From contig CM075102.1 of NCBI GenBank assembly GCA_037576195.1, positions 3,100,001-3,164,000 on the forward strand: a stretch of 64,000 nt of DNA. Direction: 5' to 3'. Below the pieces are notes generated by a model, which saw only the letters and a list, made by a program, of their open reading frames with translations, searched no databases and was not told where the DNA came from. The stretch comes from Phytoseiulus persimilis (Eukaryota; Arthropoda; Arachnida; Mesostigmata; Phytoseiidae). The position numbers were made by a program, and so were the translations under genes. This document shows positions 14,693-27,500 of this stretch, in pieces. Every line of letters starts with the position of its first letter. Positions within the stretch are counted from its first letter, which is position 1.

Positions 14693-14874
14693 CAATACCG
14701 GTTCCCTTTGCAGTTCTTGACTTCCGAACTTGGTTGTTCTTGTCGCTGCTGCCGAACCTGGAGTTTCCTCGCAGGCATCGCTGCCGTCGACGTCGGTTGG
14801 TGCAGTAACGCCGGCAGCCGCGGCGAGTCCAGTTTTGAGTGATGAGAATCCAATACCTCGGCAGGACGGACCAC
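14693..14874 (-). other. Candidate internal exon, minus strand, function unknown
   Basis: On the minus strand a very good acceptor (a pyrimidine-rich run, then TTGTTCCGCAG) precedes 182 nt that end at a GTAAGC donor. All three frames are open across it. One frame gives a Gln- and Arg-containing peptide with the words RQQRQEQPSSEV. I do not recognise a family and could not connect it to neighbouring exons, so it may be an untranslated exon or a chance pairing of splice-like sites. Confidence 0.22.
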
Positions 14875-17800
14875 CTGCGGAACAAAAGAAACGCCAATGA
14901 TAAAAAGTTGAGCCTTCGCCAATGTGGTCGCTTGCTTTCCTGCCTCGCTGACTGCGATCTTTAACCAGCGAAGGCACCAGACTGTACGGTAATTACGATT
15001 CGAACAAACCTTTCCCGACGCCCCTCGAGCACCCCGTCCCCCGGCGACTCTCTTCCTATCACCCTTACAAAGTCATTCTCTCACACTGTTCTTCCGCCGC
15101 TTCTTCTCACTGTGGCTCCCTTTTTGGTTAGTCACTGTGCGCTCGAGGGAGGGTGCCGCTGGTGTTGTTGCTCTCAAACTCGAGATCCCCGCCCGAGCCG
15201 ATTCCTTTGGCGCGTCGAATCGTGCGGTTCACCCGGTTCCTGTGATTTTCGGCAGACCCGAGCCTCTCCACGCTCGACCCTGACAGGAATCCAGCAAATA
15301 GTCCGGGGTCAGCTTCGAACGACTCGGCTCAGTCAAGCTTCAGCCCTCGTCTAGGTCCTCCCAAGACCAGTCTATACTCAGTCAGATTCAAGATGCTCCT
15401 CGCGGATCTCTGTGAAAACTCAGATTCTGGAATTTTTCCTCATTCTCAGTCGAGACGGATTCTCGGACTCTCCAAGGTTTTGTCTTCCTTGCCTCATGTC
15501 TCGAAATTTGGGAGCTGAAAATTTCGGAAGCCGCAGTTGAGCCCAGTGCTGGCGAATGCAACTCATTGGGTGAACTCGAGCCGTGGTTCCGCCACGATTC
15601 AGGGGGTCATGACCAAACCTCATCGAGGAGGCTTCATAACTCTACTTCGCTCATCGGGCGTAGATTCCGTCATCTCGCGGATGGTTAAACCACCGCGGTG
15701 AGAATCCTCGGCACCCTATTCGAAACTCGCGATTCGGGAAGAGGGGCACGAGCTCACAGAACGAGCTGACGAGGGCGGAGGGGGTTACGAGTCGCGCGCT
15801 CCCTCCCTAGTATTGATTTAACGAATGATTCTAAGTAGTGCTGCGCGCCCGCTTGCCCGCCCGCCCGCCTTGGTTGCTTGCCAATGTTGCCTCCATGGCG
15901 AGCCCTCTTACCCCCGTTCTGGCTCGTTATGTTGCGATGCGTTTTAATAAAAAGTCGCTGTCATCGGGATGGCGTTTGTTGTTTGCTTTCGTTGCTGGCT
16001 TCGAGTCCCCGGCGTGCCCCTCTTCATTGCCGTGTCTCCCCACCCCTCCCCGCTCCTGAGATTTCCTCGTTGCGCGCTCCCACTCGCCCGACCGGTTGGC
16101 TGGTTTGTTCGCCCTCCGTACCATCCTGCCCCCAAAAAAGTCACCTTTACGAATTGCGTGCTGTTCGCAGCAATTTACATGACCGCGGCCCCAAACCCAG
16201 CTGCGGTCAGGTCAGGGCTCTCGAGGGTACAGTCAGGGCAGCTCTCTAACTCTGAGAGCTCACGACCTCGAGCACACCGATCGGGTTGTTGTTCACAGGA
16301 ATACGGGGTACTCGTCGAGAGCCATTCCTTTCGTTCTGCGATGCGTGGGTTTCCAACTTACCCTTCATGTACCTGAGTATTTGGGATCACATGCAAGCAT
16401 CGATGTATGCTCGTTGATTGGCAAGCATATTTTGAAACGCACTCAGGCTGTTCCGGATGCCGCGATTTGCTTGTTCCGCCACAGTCGCCGTAATGTCTAT
16501 TTGTAATTGGATTCCATTCCCTCCCGGATTTTTCCCCCTCCGTGTTCTTAGTACCCGCGCTCGCAGTGTTCTCAAGTCATTGGAAAAGGAGCATTGAGAG
16601 TCCAAGAACGAAATATGCACAACAAGTGAGCTACAGAGCTTTTCCAAGTCTCGTTCTACCTTCCTGAAAGAACGCCGCTGAAGAAGAGATCTTATGACCT
16701 TCGGGACCAGCGGAAGAAACTGGTGTTTGGGCAGAGGAAACACCGTGCGAGCTGTATGCTGAGCAATGGGAACGGGACTCCATTATGATTTGATATCGTC
16801 CTCGGTCGTGGATCAGAGGATTCTCGCGACATTCAGCGAGAGACAGTCATCGTTGCGAGACAAGTAATCATCTCAACCCATGACAATCGATTCTGAGCAC
16901 ACCATTGGGAACTGAGTATGCCTAGCTCGCCGTTGAAGCTTCCCGTAGTCTGGACTTTTCCCGGGTCCGGAATCAACAAGAACGCTGCCGCGAATCCTTC
17001 AGTGATCGCGTCGTCTCCGGCTCTCCCCTGTTCAAGAGTCTCCTCGTCGAACGGGACGGGCGAAAAAGTGGCCCTGCACGGTGCCGAAACTGTGATCCAG
17101 GGAGCAGAACCGGCTCCCCCAATCGCGTCGTTCAGTCTGATACGTCCAAGTCCCTAACAGCTACAAGTAGCTGTACGAGCTACTTGGGACTGGTAAGTCA
17201 TGTCACGACAGCTTTGAAGCTTCTTCTACGGACTCGGGGTCAGGGCTCGAACACTTGCGATTGCCGTTCGGGGAGAGCGGCAGGAGAGAACGGTAGAAAA
17301 AACGAGATTTTCCCCGAGAGCGTTCTCTGTAGTCTCATCATAAATGCTCGGAAGATCCGGCGGCGGTGGCGGCGGCGATGGCGGAGAAAACTTGTCGATG
17401 TTCCGAGGCGGGGGAGAGCTATGGGAACCGCGGCCGATCGGGGGAGTCGAGGGAGGAAGCGAAAACTGCGGAGGGAATGAGCGAGCGCCGTGGCTGAAAC
17501 GCGGGCGGGGACGGACGAAATTCGTTCGAATTATAATAATATCGTTTTCATATATAATACGCCTCTGTGCTTTTTCTTCTCGTCTGCTTGTCTTGGTTCT
17601 GAGTCGTCGTCGTCGACGTCTTCGACGGCTAAGGGACGAACGAGGCATACGAGGGAATGAAGACAGCGGGCGCGCCAGGGAGAATTAGGGCTCCGCAGAG
17701 GGGTTGGGGCGGAGGCCCTGGGCTGAGGGGGAGACACTAAAGAATCGATGCGGCGCCAGCAGGAGAAAGAGCAAAGGAAAATTCTTTGTGAGTCCGAACA

Positions 17801-19320
17801 CTACATCCACTTCGGAGAAATTCTCTAATTCGTCGGATCCATATCTCGCAGACCGTCAGACAGTCCGCCTGAACGTTCCGGACACTGCGAACATTGCAAC
17901 TTCCCATATCGGCATTGAGGAATACGCAGAATCGTGGAGTCTGATATTGTTCTCTTTCCACGGTTGGGGAACTTCTTCTCCCATTATGGTCCGAGTTGAA
18001 GGGTGTCACTGAACCGTCCGTGGCGAAGTCGGCGCAGCTTGAATCTTGTTCCAGAGAATTCCGGTTGGACGGAGGAATCGAGAGAGTCCGACGGGTAGGC
18101 CTTTATGGAAAACGGATGACAACGAAGTGAGGAGACCTTCCTGGAGCCTGAAAGGGCGATTTCTTCCTTCTTCGCCAGAAAGTGAATTTTCCGAACCGAT
18201 CTGCACTCTCTCGCTGCAAGAACCTCTTACATCATCGGAGCCAGTGCTTCCGAGCATCATTCATCCATCGGTTCATTATTGTGATCAGATTGGTGGGATG
18301 AATGAATTATGCTCGCAAAACGAGGCTCTAGACCAATGAGTCTGAGCCTCGGGCCGGCGGATGCTCGAAAAACTCTTGGAAACTCGATCATATCTATACC
18401 GGATTTCCCTAATCGTGAATCCAGGCGGGATTTCGATATGATTGAGGTTGAATTAGTCCGGGTCAATGCAATCGAGTATAAATGGATTCGAGGTGGAATC
18501 ATCAAGAATCGATACGATTGAAACTGATTTTATCGGGGCTCTATGGTGAGTCCCGATTATCAAACGTCACAAGCGAGCGGAATAACGAGTCTCATCACTA
18601 AGACTGTGTTTAGAATCTAACTCGATCGATGCGCGCCTTCTGACTTGTTTATTGAGCTCCGTGAACAAAGGCTTCCGCAGTAGTGCGCTCGAGAGCGTGT
18701 TTGCGCTGGAGATTTCGCCCGTGGTTCCACGTCCGAGGACAGGATGGATTCTTCCTGCCAGTGAATAGTGAAGTTTTTTCAAACTCTTTTCAGAGAGATG
18801 GGTTGACAGAGAGCGAATGAAATGGGAGAACAACAGGAGAGTTTAGAGTTAGAGGGATTGAGAGTGACTGATTTTCGCGCGCAACGATTCTACGTCGACG
18901 GTCTCGCTCCACATCCTCAACGACATCGTCGTCGTTGTCATCGTCATTCTATTGAAGTTCGATTTTGAACTGAAGCGCCCAAGTGTGTCTCGGTTAGGAC
19001 AGCGCGGGTGGTGAGGTGCGGCCAGCGAGGTGCGGGTCTCCCTCTCTTCCTGTCTATCAGATTCGTCGCCGCCGACTCGAGTCGACTTTTATAATTTCAT
19101 TTGCTGTCGAGGACGGCCCGCTCTGCGGTGCGCCCATCAAATATTTCTTGCCGACGAGCAAACCTTTTCACTCAGATTCTCGTTCGTTCGCTTATTCACT
19201 CAATCACTTGCTGTGCGACAGTCAAGACGACTCCACGTTCCCCGGCAGGCTCGTGAAAACGGTCAGTTTGTCAAATGCATGCAGTTTTTTCGCTTCTGGT
19301 CGCATGAGCGGCGTGACAAA
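14875..19320. other. No gene recognised; GC-rich islands and a small hairpin
   Basis: The stretch alternates ordinary sequence with GC-rich, low-complexity islands. One is at about 15,840-16,150 (GCCC repeats). Another, at about 17,340-17,480, is rich in GGC; its minus strand reads Pro-rich but shows no splice context. A perfect 9-bp-stem, 5-nt-loop hairpin lies at 17,164-17,186. Such islands can mark promoters or untranslated exons, but no transcript model could be built. Confidence 0.3.
17164..17186. other. Small perfect hairpin
   Basis: CAAGTAGCT, a loop GTACG, then AGCTACTTG form a perfect 9-bp stem. The word AGCTAC recurs immediately upstream. There is no T-run after it, and in a eukaryote it has no clear role. 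Confidence 0.5.
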
Positions 19321-19364
19321 CCGGCGTGTCAAACGTGCCAAACCGGCGTGTCAAGCGTGCCAAA
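19321..19364 (+). repeat. Two tandem copies of a 22-bp unit
   Basis: Two adjacent 22-bp copies beginning CCGGCGTGTC differ by one base (AAACG versus AAGCG), and partial copies flank them (GCGGCGTGACAAA before, CCG after). This is a minimal minisatellite. No gene is assigned here. Confidence 0.8.
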
Positions 19365-22300
19365 CCGAACATTCTGCTCCTCCACCCCACGCACTCAAGT
19401 CAGCCTCCTGCTGGAACTGGCTTGGTTGGAGCTGACGGGGAAGTTCGTGAGCAAATTGCTATTGGAAGAGGGGGGAAAATCGTCAGCGATCAGGAGAGGA
19501 GACTATGAGAGGGGAGGCAAATATGGATGCGAGTGGACGATGACTTGCGCAAAGACCGTCGAGAAGGAGCGTCCACGTGGCGGAAGAGGAACTTGAATTT
19601 CCTGGAGTTCCTGTCAAATGGTCCCGCGAGTCTCCAGCTTGTCCATCTCCAAATCAGTCGCACTCCGTTCCTAAGGATATCTGAGAAGCCATGCGTCGAA
19701 AGCTGCGCCCCTCGATCAACTTCAACGTGTGGCGGCGTGGTAGTTAACCGGGTCTTAAGCATGAGCATAGTCATGCGGCTTGCGTTCGACATCCTCTTCT
19801 TGAACCTTGCCTCCACAGTCTCCCGTTTCCAGAAGTTTCTTAACCCCTCTTCCGTACCTACCGAGTCTCCCCACCCAGCTCTGCTCAGAGCGGTGATCCT
19901 CCTCGGGGGCCAAGTGATCCTGAGAGAGCCACGCCCGACTTCCCGGGGGCCGTGGGAGATTTCCAAATTCCGGACATCAAATCTCGCTGAGCAGTGAATC
20001 CTTTCATCGGTCCATCACTGGCCAATGCGTCGCACCCTCGACTCTGATGGGAATGCGCCGATGCGTTCATCCATCTGATCATACTGAGGGAATCAAGGAG
20101 TGAGGTTGTCGTACCATTATAACCCCAGAAAAATGATTGAAACGACCTCAATGCGTTTGTGGGCGCTTTGTTGATCGCTAGCCGAGGAGTTCCGGATTCG
20201 TCCACTCAGACCTGGCTCAGCTCGGTCCGCAGCAGATTCCGGTAAATGATGTTCAGCCCCAGGGGCAGGATACTTCGTCTCTGTTGGTGGAGAGGCCGCA
20301 GCGCGAGGGAGTTCGAGAACCGCGAGGTCATCTAGAAGGTCCACTCGAGTTCTATGCCTGCCAGTCGACACGAGTTTCATCAGAAAATGGAGAGTGCTCC
20401 ATCGGGCTGGAGTTCTGGTTGCGGAATCGATATCTGTGTCGTTCGCCGACTCCGATGGTTCTGTTGCTCTTCTTTCACATCCCGTAAAGCGCTCTCCGTG
20501 AGCTCGGATTCTACATCGTCCTTTCGCTGCCACCGTTGCAGCCCAGGATGATAAATCGGGAGCCGACGGTGAGATTTCTGATCACCACTTCAATCATCAT
20601 CACCAGTTCCATCACGATCATCACCATCGTTGTCATACGACTCGTCTCAGCAGTCGTTGCGGAAAGGAGCCGACCAGTCAACCGACCAAGGAAGAACCTC
20701 GAAACGAACGAATGAATCCTTCGTCGGAATTCCGCGGCGGTATCATTGAACAGCTCTATACTCATCTGTGTTTCGAATGGGGGTTGCCGGGGGATTGCGA
20801 AGGCGGGTCGGGGAGCGGCGGAGCTGTGGGAGACGGGAAGGGGCAGGGGAAACGAAAAGAACTGCCTGCCAGCGAGATGAACGGGCCGAGCGGTGAGAGA
20901 GGAAGCGAGGCAAGGGCCGGGGAGCGCGATATGACGATCCACCATCGCGCGCGAGCAAGCGAGTGAACGAACGCGTATCTATTATCCTTCTCATTCGGCT
21001 GCCGTTTTCCCTCTTCTATATCCTCTCTCCCGCTGATTCCTTCTCTCCCCTCGTTTCTCAGTTATTCCCGCGCTGCTGCTGCTGCCGCTAAAACGGTGGC
21101 GGCGCCGGCTTCTCTTTAAAACTGCCAATAATATATAACTCGTTCCACGATTCTTTTTCTCTTTCCACTGGGCTCTCTCGCATCACTGCAGCCATACACA
21201 GTTCGTTCGTTGAGTGGGAGAAATATAGGGGACGGAGAGGGCACGCGCTAGGGGGCGGCACTCTAGATTAACGCATGTTACGAACGAACGAGCGAACAAA
21301 CGAAACGAACCAACGGATGGATGTGTGCGAAGTATGAACGTATTCCCGAGTCTGCTTACGAACGAGCAACGTAAGCAGAAACGAGCGCAAATAGGAGGAA
21401 TGCAGAGAAGGGAGGGGAGGCTCAGGTGGAAAAAGGGGAGGGGCAGGGGCTGCAACGGATGGTGAAATAGTGACTCCGAATTGCCACAGCGACTAGAAAC
21501 AACGAGCTTATCACGTGCCAGAGTTCGTTGGGGGAAGCAATATTCCTGAAACGTTCCGGCAGGGGCCAAGGCGACTGGTGGAAGGGGAGGGAGGGGAGGT
21601 GGCAGTACTCGCGAGGAGGCAACTCTCATAAATTCTGCCTCAGCGCGTGGTCATCGCCAATCGTTGATGGAACAGGCCCGAGACCCAACTCACCCAGTTT
21701 GTCCCCCTCCCATGATATCATGATTGAGGATCCCTCAAATTTTCTAGGTATTCCGGAGTCCAACCCTCAATGATTTGTCCGCTCGTCCTCTTCCTCTCGG
21801 TTACTCCTCTCCCGGGCGCGAATTCACATTCCTTGGCCCCCGAGCGACGTGACGGCGCCGTCAGCGGCAGTGCTCACCGTAGGGGTGGTCGACCCCCGGT
21901 CATTTGCATCGAGTGCATCATCGTAGGAGTGACCATCGGCCGAGATCGTCGGGTCGTGCTTTCGTGGACCTCGCAACCCGCTCTCAAAAATGAAGCAGCG
22001 AAGTCTGCGTCTCGCTCCATCATTGCAAACCTGGTCTCTCCATAGATGTTCCATTCTCAAATACCGAGATCCTCACGATGCTTAGCTCAGACTCTCGGTG
22101 CTCTCGCGGTTCCCCCTCCCCTCCGTCGTCACTTCACGGGAGACGCAGACACTGCCACTCCAAGATCAGTTCGGGCGCTTTTCCTCGCATCCTTGTTGGC
22201 TGAAGTGCTCGCTGGGCTCGATACGTGAGAGGAAAGTTTTTGTTCTCCGACCGTGATCGAGCATTCCTGGAGGCGAAAGATCTTTCCTCGCGGATTTGCA

Positions 22301-24409
22301 TTCCTCCTGAAACATGCATTGTACTGGACTCCATCCATATCCGGCTTCGCTTCGATTGGAAAACAACGAATGAATCAGGCGGAGGCGAGGCAACCGCAGG
22401 GGGTTCTCGTGTGTTTGGTTCCCGACGTCTGCTAATTTCTCGGGAGCACAACTGATCCCTACAGTCGAAACTGAAGGCTGACAGAGGTTCAGGGTCCAAC
22501 TCCGTGTATGAGGCGCATTCGTTCATAACTATTATGCATACATGGATAGATCATTCTTCCGTGCAGAACCTGAAATCTGAGGTTACCTGTCCTCCATTGG
22601 CAGCCTCTGAAAACTGCGAATACGAGGGGTCGTCAAGAGCCCTGTATAGATAAAGGCATTTTCGACTCAAGTTACGATGATTCGCGGCTCGTGACACATG
22701 GAAACCCCCCTCCCCCCCTCGCGTGTCTTCAATGTCGTCGCGTACTTTCCGCAGCTTGCCTGACCTAACTTGAGCCCATTCGATCGAACAAAGTTACAAA
22801 TATCGAGGATCTGTTTGTGCGTCCGCTATGAACTCCCAGGCGACTAATCGGATCGGCATGAATCTTACGGCGTTTTGTCGAGCAACTCCCTAGCCAGGGC
22901 GCAGGCCACCAGGCGGGGCGCAAGTCACCCACCAGGATTTAACCGGGGAGAACGCGCGGAGGATCTCGAGCAGTGGGTCATAATGGTACCTAAGAAAACC
23001 CTCACTGAGATGCTGACCCCGACCTTGGCAGAGAACTTCGTACAAAACTTAGCAGAGAACCTGACAGAGAACCGAGCCATGTGCCAGTATAACGTATCAA
23101 TATTCATTATTCTATATAGAGATATGTATATATCGTGATGATCCAAGGTATTTGGGTGATCCATAAATATATCCAGACTTCACAGTCATCGATGGAATTT
23201 TCAAGATCTTACAGTTTTTCGTGATAGACGGAACGTTGCTACATCGTCCAAAATTATCGGTATTGACATGCGTGCACGCAATCAAAAGTTCCAGTAATGT
23301 TTCCAGTCAAAACAGTCGTCCCTTATCCCCCAGATTTCAGGATATCATGAGGAGGAGGAGGATCATGGTCGCCCCTCTTTTGGCCATAGCTCAGCTGCTA
23401 GTGGATATTCTTCGGATCTGCTTTTTCTGGTTCCATTGCTCTACAAGAAGCGCATCTCTCAGTTTCCAAATTCGGTTCGTAGATTGTCAACTCTCGACGG
23501 TTTTGCGATTTTCGAAATCGGTCCCATTCGTCTTTCATCCCGCTCCAATATCCCGCACCAATTGACGCACGGACCCACCGCGAACCCGAAGGTGACTCCC
23601 GATTGTTTGCGACGCCGCCTTCACCGAAGTTTGCACCACCCACAAGAGCGGCTTGTGGGAGCCCGCTCACCCTTAGAGAGTTTAAAGGGAATTCGTAAAG
23701 AGCAGACTAAAACAGTTCACGCGTGCATCTTAAATAATTTACAAACGAGTCTTCCGCCGCCGAGTCCGAGAATTTTTCCGGCCTAGCCTTTGCGGTTGGG
23801 TAAGCGGGCGTTGCGGTGAACAAGCAAACTGGCAATGTCGCCGAGGACAAAGAGGGGACCCGGAAAGAGGAACACGGGACTCGAGTGTGAGAGACAAGGA
23901 AGGTCGCGATAAAGGGAGCCGGAACCACGGCTTGACTGGGGCTCGGAGAGGGCGGGCTGGGGCGGCAGTGTGCGCTTTGGAGCGCGACTTTGAATCGCAA
24001 TATTTAATATTCTCACAGACTTCATCGTCGTCGTTTGCAGCCCGTTCTCAAGGAGCGACTAAAGGTCTCCACTCCACCCAACTCCGATGCCGCTGCCATT
24101 GTTGTCGTGGTTGTTTCTGTGGCTGCCACTGCCGTTCAATGCACGACTGTTTGTTTGCTTGGCTTACGTTTGATCGTTTTCTTCTTGGCTGCCCGGGTAC
24201 CGGGGCAAACAGCGATTCGTTTGCCACACCAAGAAAAAGTGAAGACTCGCAGTCGGGCGAGGGGAGGGGGACCAGCTCGTCGAACGAAGACAACACAACA
24301 ACGGGAATCGCTAACAAGAGCAGACGAAACGCGGCTCTTGATGGTTTTAGGCAAAGTGAATCCGTTTTTGGACGCAGCGCTTGTCAAGCCATTTCCTGCA
24401 TGTACTCAC
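19365..24409. other. No gene recognised
   Basis: Several frames are open but none shows family-like motifs with matching splice sites. Local structure includes a GC-rich patch with CTG/CCG triplets followed by an ATAATATATAA box at about 21,070-21,135, an ACGA/GAAC low-complexity run at about 21,276-21,312, and a run of C/T at about 22,705-22,720. At about 23,030-23,075 the word AGAGAAC occurs three times at short spacing, with no clear meaning. Confidence 0.3.
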
Positions 24410-24537
24410 CACAGCGCCGTCGTATAGGGATTGGAATCTATCGGCACAAAGCTCCCGGATCTTTCGCCTGGGGATCCAGTGCGACCAGTGCAGAACATCG
24501 ATGAAGCTCGTGGCGTTGAGACATTCGCACAACATCT
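24410..24537 (-). other. Possible BACK-like exon (BTB protein), isolated
   Basis: Minus-strand acceptor CTATATTCAG precedes 128 nt ending at a GTGAGT donor. The open frame contains FIDVLHWSHW and KIRELCADRF. The spacing of Leu, Trp and Cys recalls the BACK helices that follow a BTB domain in SPOP/TDPOZ-type proteins (LC-x6-10-VL...KL...C). That resemblance is from memory and is weak. No BTB-coding exon was found upstream and no continuation downstream, so this may be a relic or chance. Confidence 0.22.
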
Positions 24538-27500
24538 CTGAATATAGTCAGAAGTGTGATTTCCTCCGTTCCGTTGGCCGCGTAAAAAGAGTCAACACAC
24601 AGTTTCAGATACTGTTCGCGCAATTCGTTCGGGAATGGTTGATTCAGGGCTCGTTGCACGAATGAATATTCGAGGAGATTTTTCCCAGTTGAACCTAGGC
24701 TGCATGGGAACGTTTTTGGTGCGCTGCTCTTTTAGACGAGAGAACAGCAGAACCAGTTCCGCAATCGCAGAGCAAACAACAAACAGCCACAAATTATGCT
24801 CTTGCCCAGGGGGTGGCGAAGGCGCTCACCACTGAAAGAGATGATAGTCGGAATTTCGGAACGGAACAGCGGTCTCTCTATGGGGTTTCTATGAATTGCT
24901 TAGACGGAATGACAAACAGGTCCAGTGAGGGGTCTGAAGTGCAGGACGAGCCGTGAGCATCACCGGAGTGCTATGATGCGGCACGTACAACTTCTGCATC
25001 GACTGTTGAGCGAACCTCGCACTTTTGTCGAGCCTCCGCCGATGTTTTTGCCTAACTCTTGCCTGCGCCGGTTATCGACGCCGCTCCAGCCATCGTTGCG
25101 CTCGTTGGTCTCTCATTGGAGTAGGGAGGCGTTTTTTCTTTAGATTAGCGATTTGTACAGCAGAAACTGGAGGGGGGCAAAAGAAATAGAGGCGAAAGTG
25201 AGCGAGAAAATATGCCTAACTCAATTTCGTTTTGGTCGCTGAACTGCAGAACCACTACCCACATCACTACAAGCAGCCACGAGCGAACGAAAAGAGCCCC
25301 GGGGGCAATAAGCCCCTGAACATTCTCAAATATCGCACACGCAAGCGAACTGTCCCTCTCCCTCGAACTCCTTTTATTTTTTCTCTCTTTCTGAGCCACT
25401 GTCGTAGAGCGTGTGAGCAACTAATCAAAAATCAAGCTTCTCTATCGAACAGCGCGGCTCGCCTCGCCTCTCATTCGCGGCTGCAGCTAGTCACAGTTCT
25501 GATCCAATCCTTCCTCCGAGCATTTGCTTGCGGAGTGCGAACGGGACTCCACTCATCTAGCTCGCGACGATGGCCGCTCCCCATTGTAGTTCTCCCAGCT
25601 TTCCTCTCACCTCCGCTCGGAATCGCCGCTTGATCATTCGCGCTTGCCTCCCGCTTCTCCCCCAAGCGTGTTTAACCTTTGCTCCCACGCGCACATACTC
25701 ATTGGAATCTCCTCTACCGAATTCAATGGACTTCCAAAGCGGAGAGACTTGCTGAGTGGGAGTGGTGGTTGCCGCACAGGAGGAAGGATCAAACCGCGTC
25801 AGCTTACATGGAGAAAAATTGAATTTAAATTTTCTCGAGAGGGCTGTGCCTGCTTGGGTAGCTAAGGATGCATTTGCTGTGACAATGTTTTCCTGAGTGC
25901 TTCCACGAAAAGAGCCGAAATCATGTGTAGTTTTTAGACCATGCACGGATTGTTGTTGGCGTGCGATCGACTGGTCTAGGAAAATTTTGATACAGAACCA
26001 TAAATATCGGAGTGCATAGCGCTCACGTGAGCTTTCCTTCGCTATCGCCTGAGCCCCCGCGTCGGTGTCACTTCATGAGCTGATGAGACACGAAACATTT
26101 CGAATGAAAAGCGGATTCCCCGCTCTCCATAGGAGAAACGTGGACGATGACGTCACCAGTGATGCGGCCAACGAACAAGTCGTAAATGCCAAGCATGGGC
26201 AGAGGTTGTAGGGGATTACTCAAGGGAATCAGTTCAAATCGAGCTCCACACTTGAAAGTTCACACGTTCCATCGCCGAACTTTAATGTTGCTCTCCTCGT
26301 GAAGTTCGTCTCTTTCCAAACGCTGTAGTCTGGAGGTGCGTCGTCACAAGACGCACCCCGAGCTGATTCCATCCCATCGATGATCCATTCGTCGCTGAGC
26401 CCGAACCTGGTCCAATAGCATTGCAAACTACAATTGTTTATGTACGGGAACGTATTTCAGAACGGGGAGGGAGTTTGAGCTCGGAGGGGACCCGGTATGC
26501 CCCCCTTTCCCCGGTCCCGACGAACGCCCTGCCCCGCCCCCTCGGCGCCGCTCTCAGATGCAGGAAGCGAAGCACAGGGCGCAGGGAAGCAAAGCAGGCT
26601 GCGCGTTCTTTCTTCTCATTTCATTCTGCGCTCCGCACCCCGCCCCCGCCATTCGTTTGGGTTGTGCGCGCTGCCGTTCCGAATTCCCTTCCTCTTTTAC
26701 TTTTGCTGCAGCCGCTGCGGCGGCGGCCGCCGCCGTCGTTGCTGGTGTTCCCTCTATATAAATATGTATTCCCTTCTCTAAGCTTTTAATTTGTTATAGC
26801 GTGCGCAGCGCTCCCTCTCTCCCTGGCGGCGTCCCCAGTGCACCCCCTCCTCTGACGGTTCTCGCTCACTATGTTCTTTCTCCCGACGGCAGCCGACGTC
26901 GGAGGACGACGACGAGGAACTGCGGGGCTCGGCGGGTTCGAGGGGAGGGGTAGCGAACTCGCAATATAAGAACCATTTTTACATTTTCCATTCGAGTCTC
27001 TCTTTCTCTCCGGCAGAATGAGGGAATTTCGAAAGAACGGCAGCGGCAACGACGGCGACTATGGCGGCGGATGCAAACGAATGACGAGCAAGCGGGGCGA
27101 CCGTTCCGAAGGGACGAGGGGGATCGAACGAAGGGCAGGGGGCGAGAGTGGGGACGAAGGCAAATACGAGACCGAGTTACTGGAAAAGATTCAAGAACGC
27201 TCTTACGTTATGCTCTTAACGGCGGAATTGCAAAGTTAAACACTGCCTTCTCTCACTCCTTCTATTCTTCCCCGTCTGCTCTCGCATCCCCTCCTTTGTT
27301 CCCCTCGCTGCTCTGCGGACTCCCCCCCTCTCATTCCGCCCCTCTCTCTCTTGCCCTCCGTCTTGCAGAGCGGGGCTTCGATTCCATTCGCTCCTTTCCA
27401 GCGCCCGATCGTTTGTATTGGAAGTCGCAGCTCAATTTTGAGCTGGATTGTGCATCGGGATGCTCCTCTTCTCCATGGGCTCCTGACCTTCAGCTTTTTG

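Noticed and set aside
17226-17648. Pro-rich 140-codon minus-strand frame
   Set aside because: The Pro run comes from a GGC-rich low-complexity patch; no splice sites or family motif support coding.
23030-23075. Three AGAGAAC words as a tandem repeat
   Set aside because: Unequal spacing and no extended similarity between copies; too weak to call a repeat.
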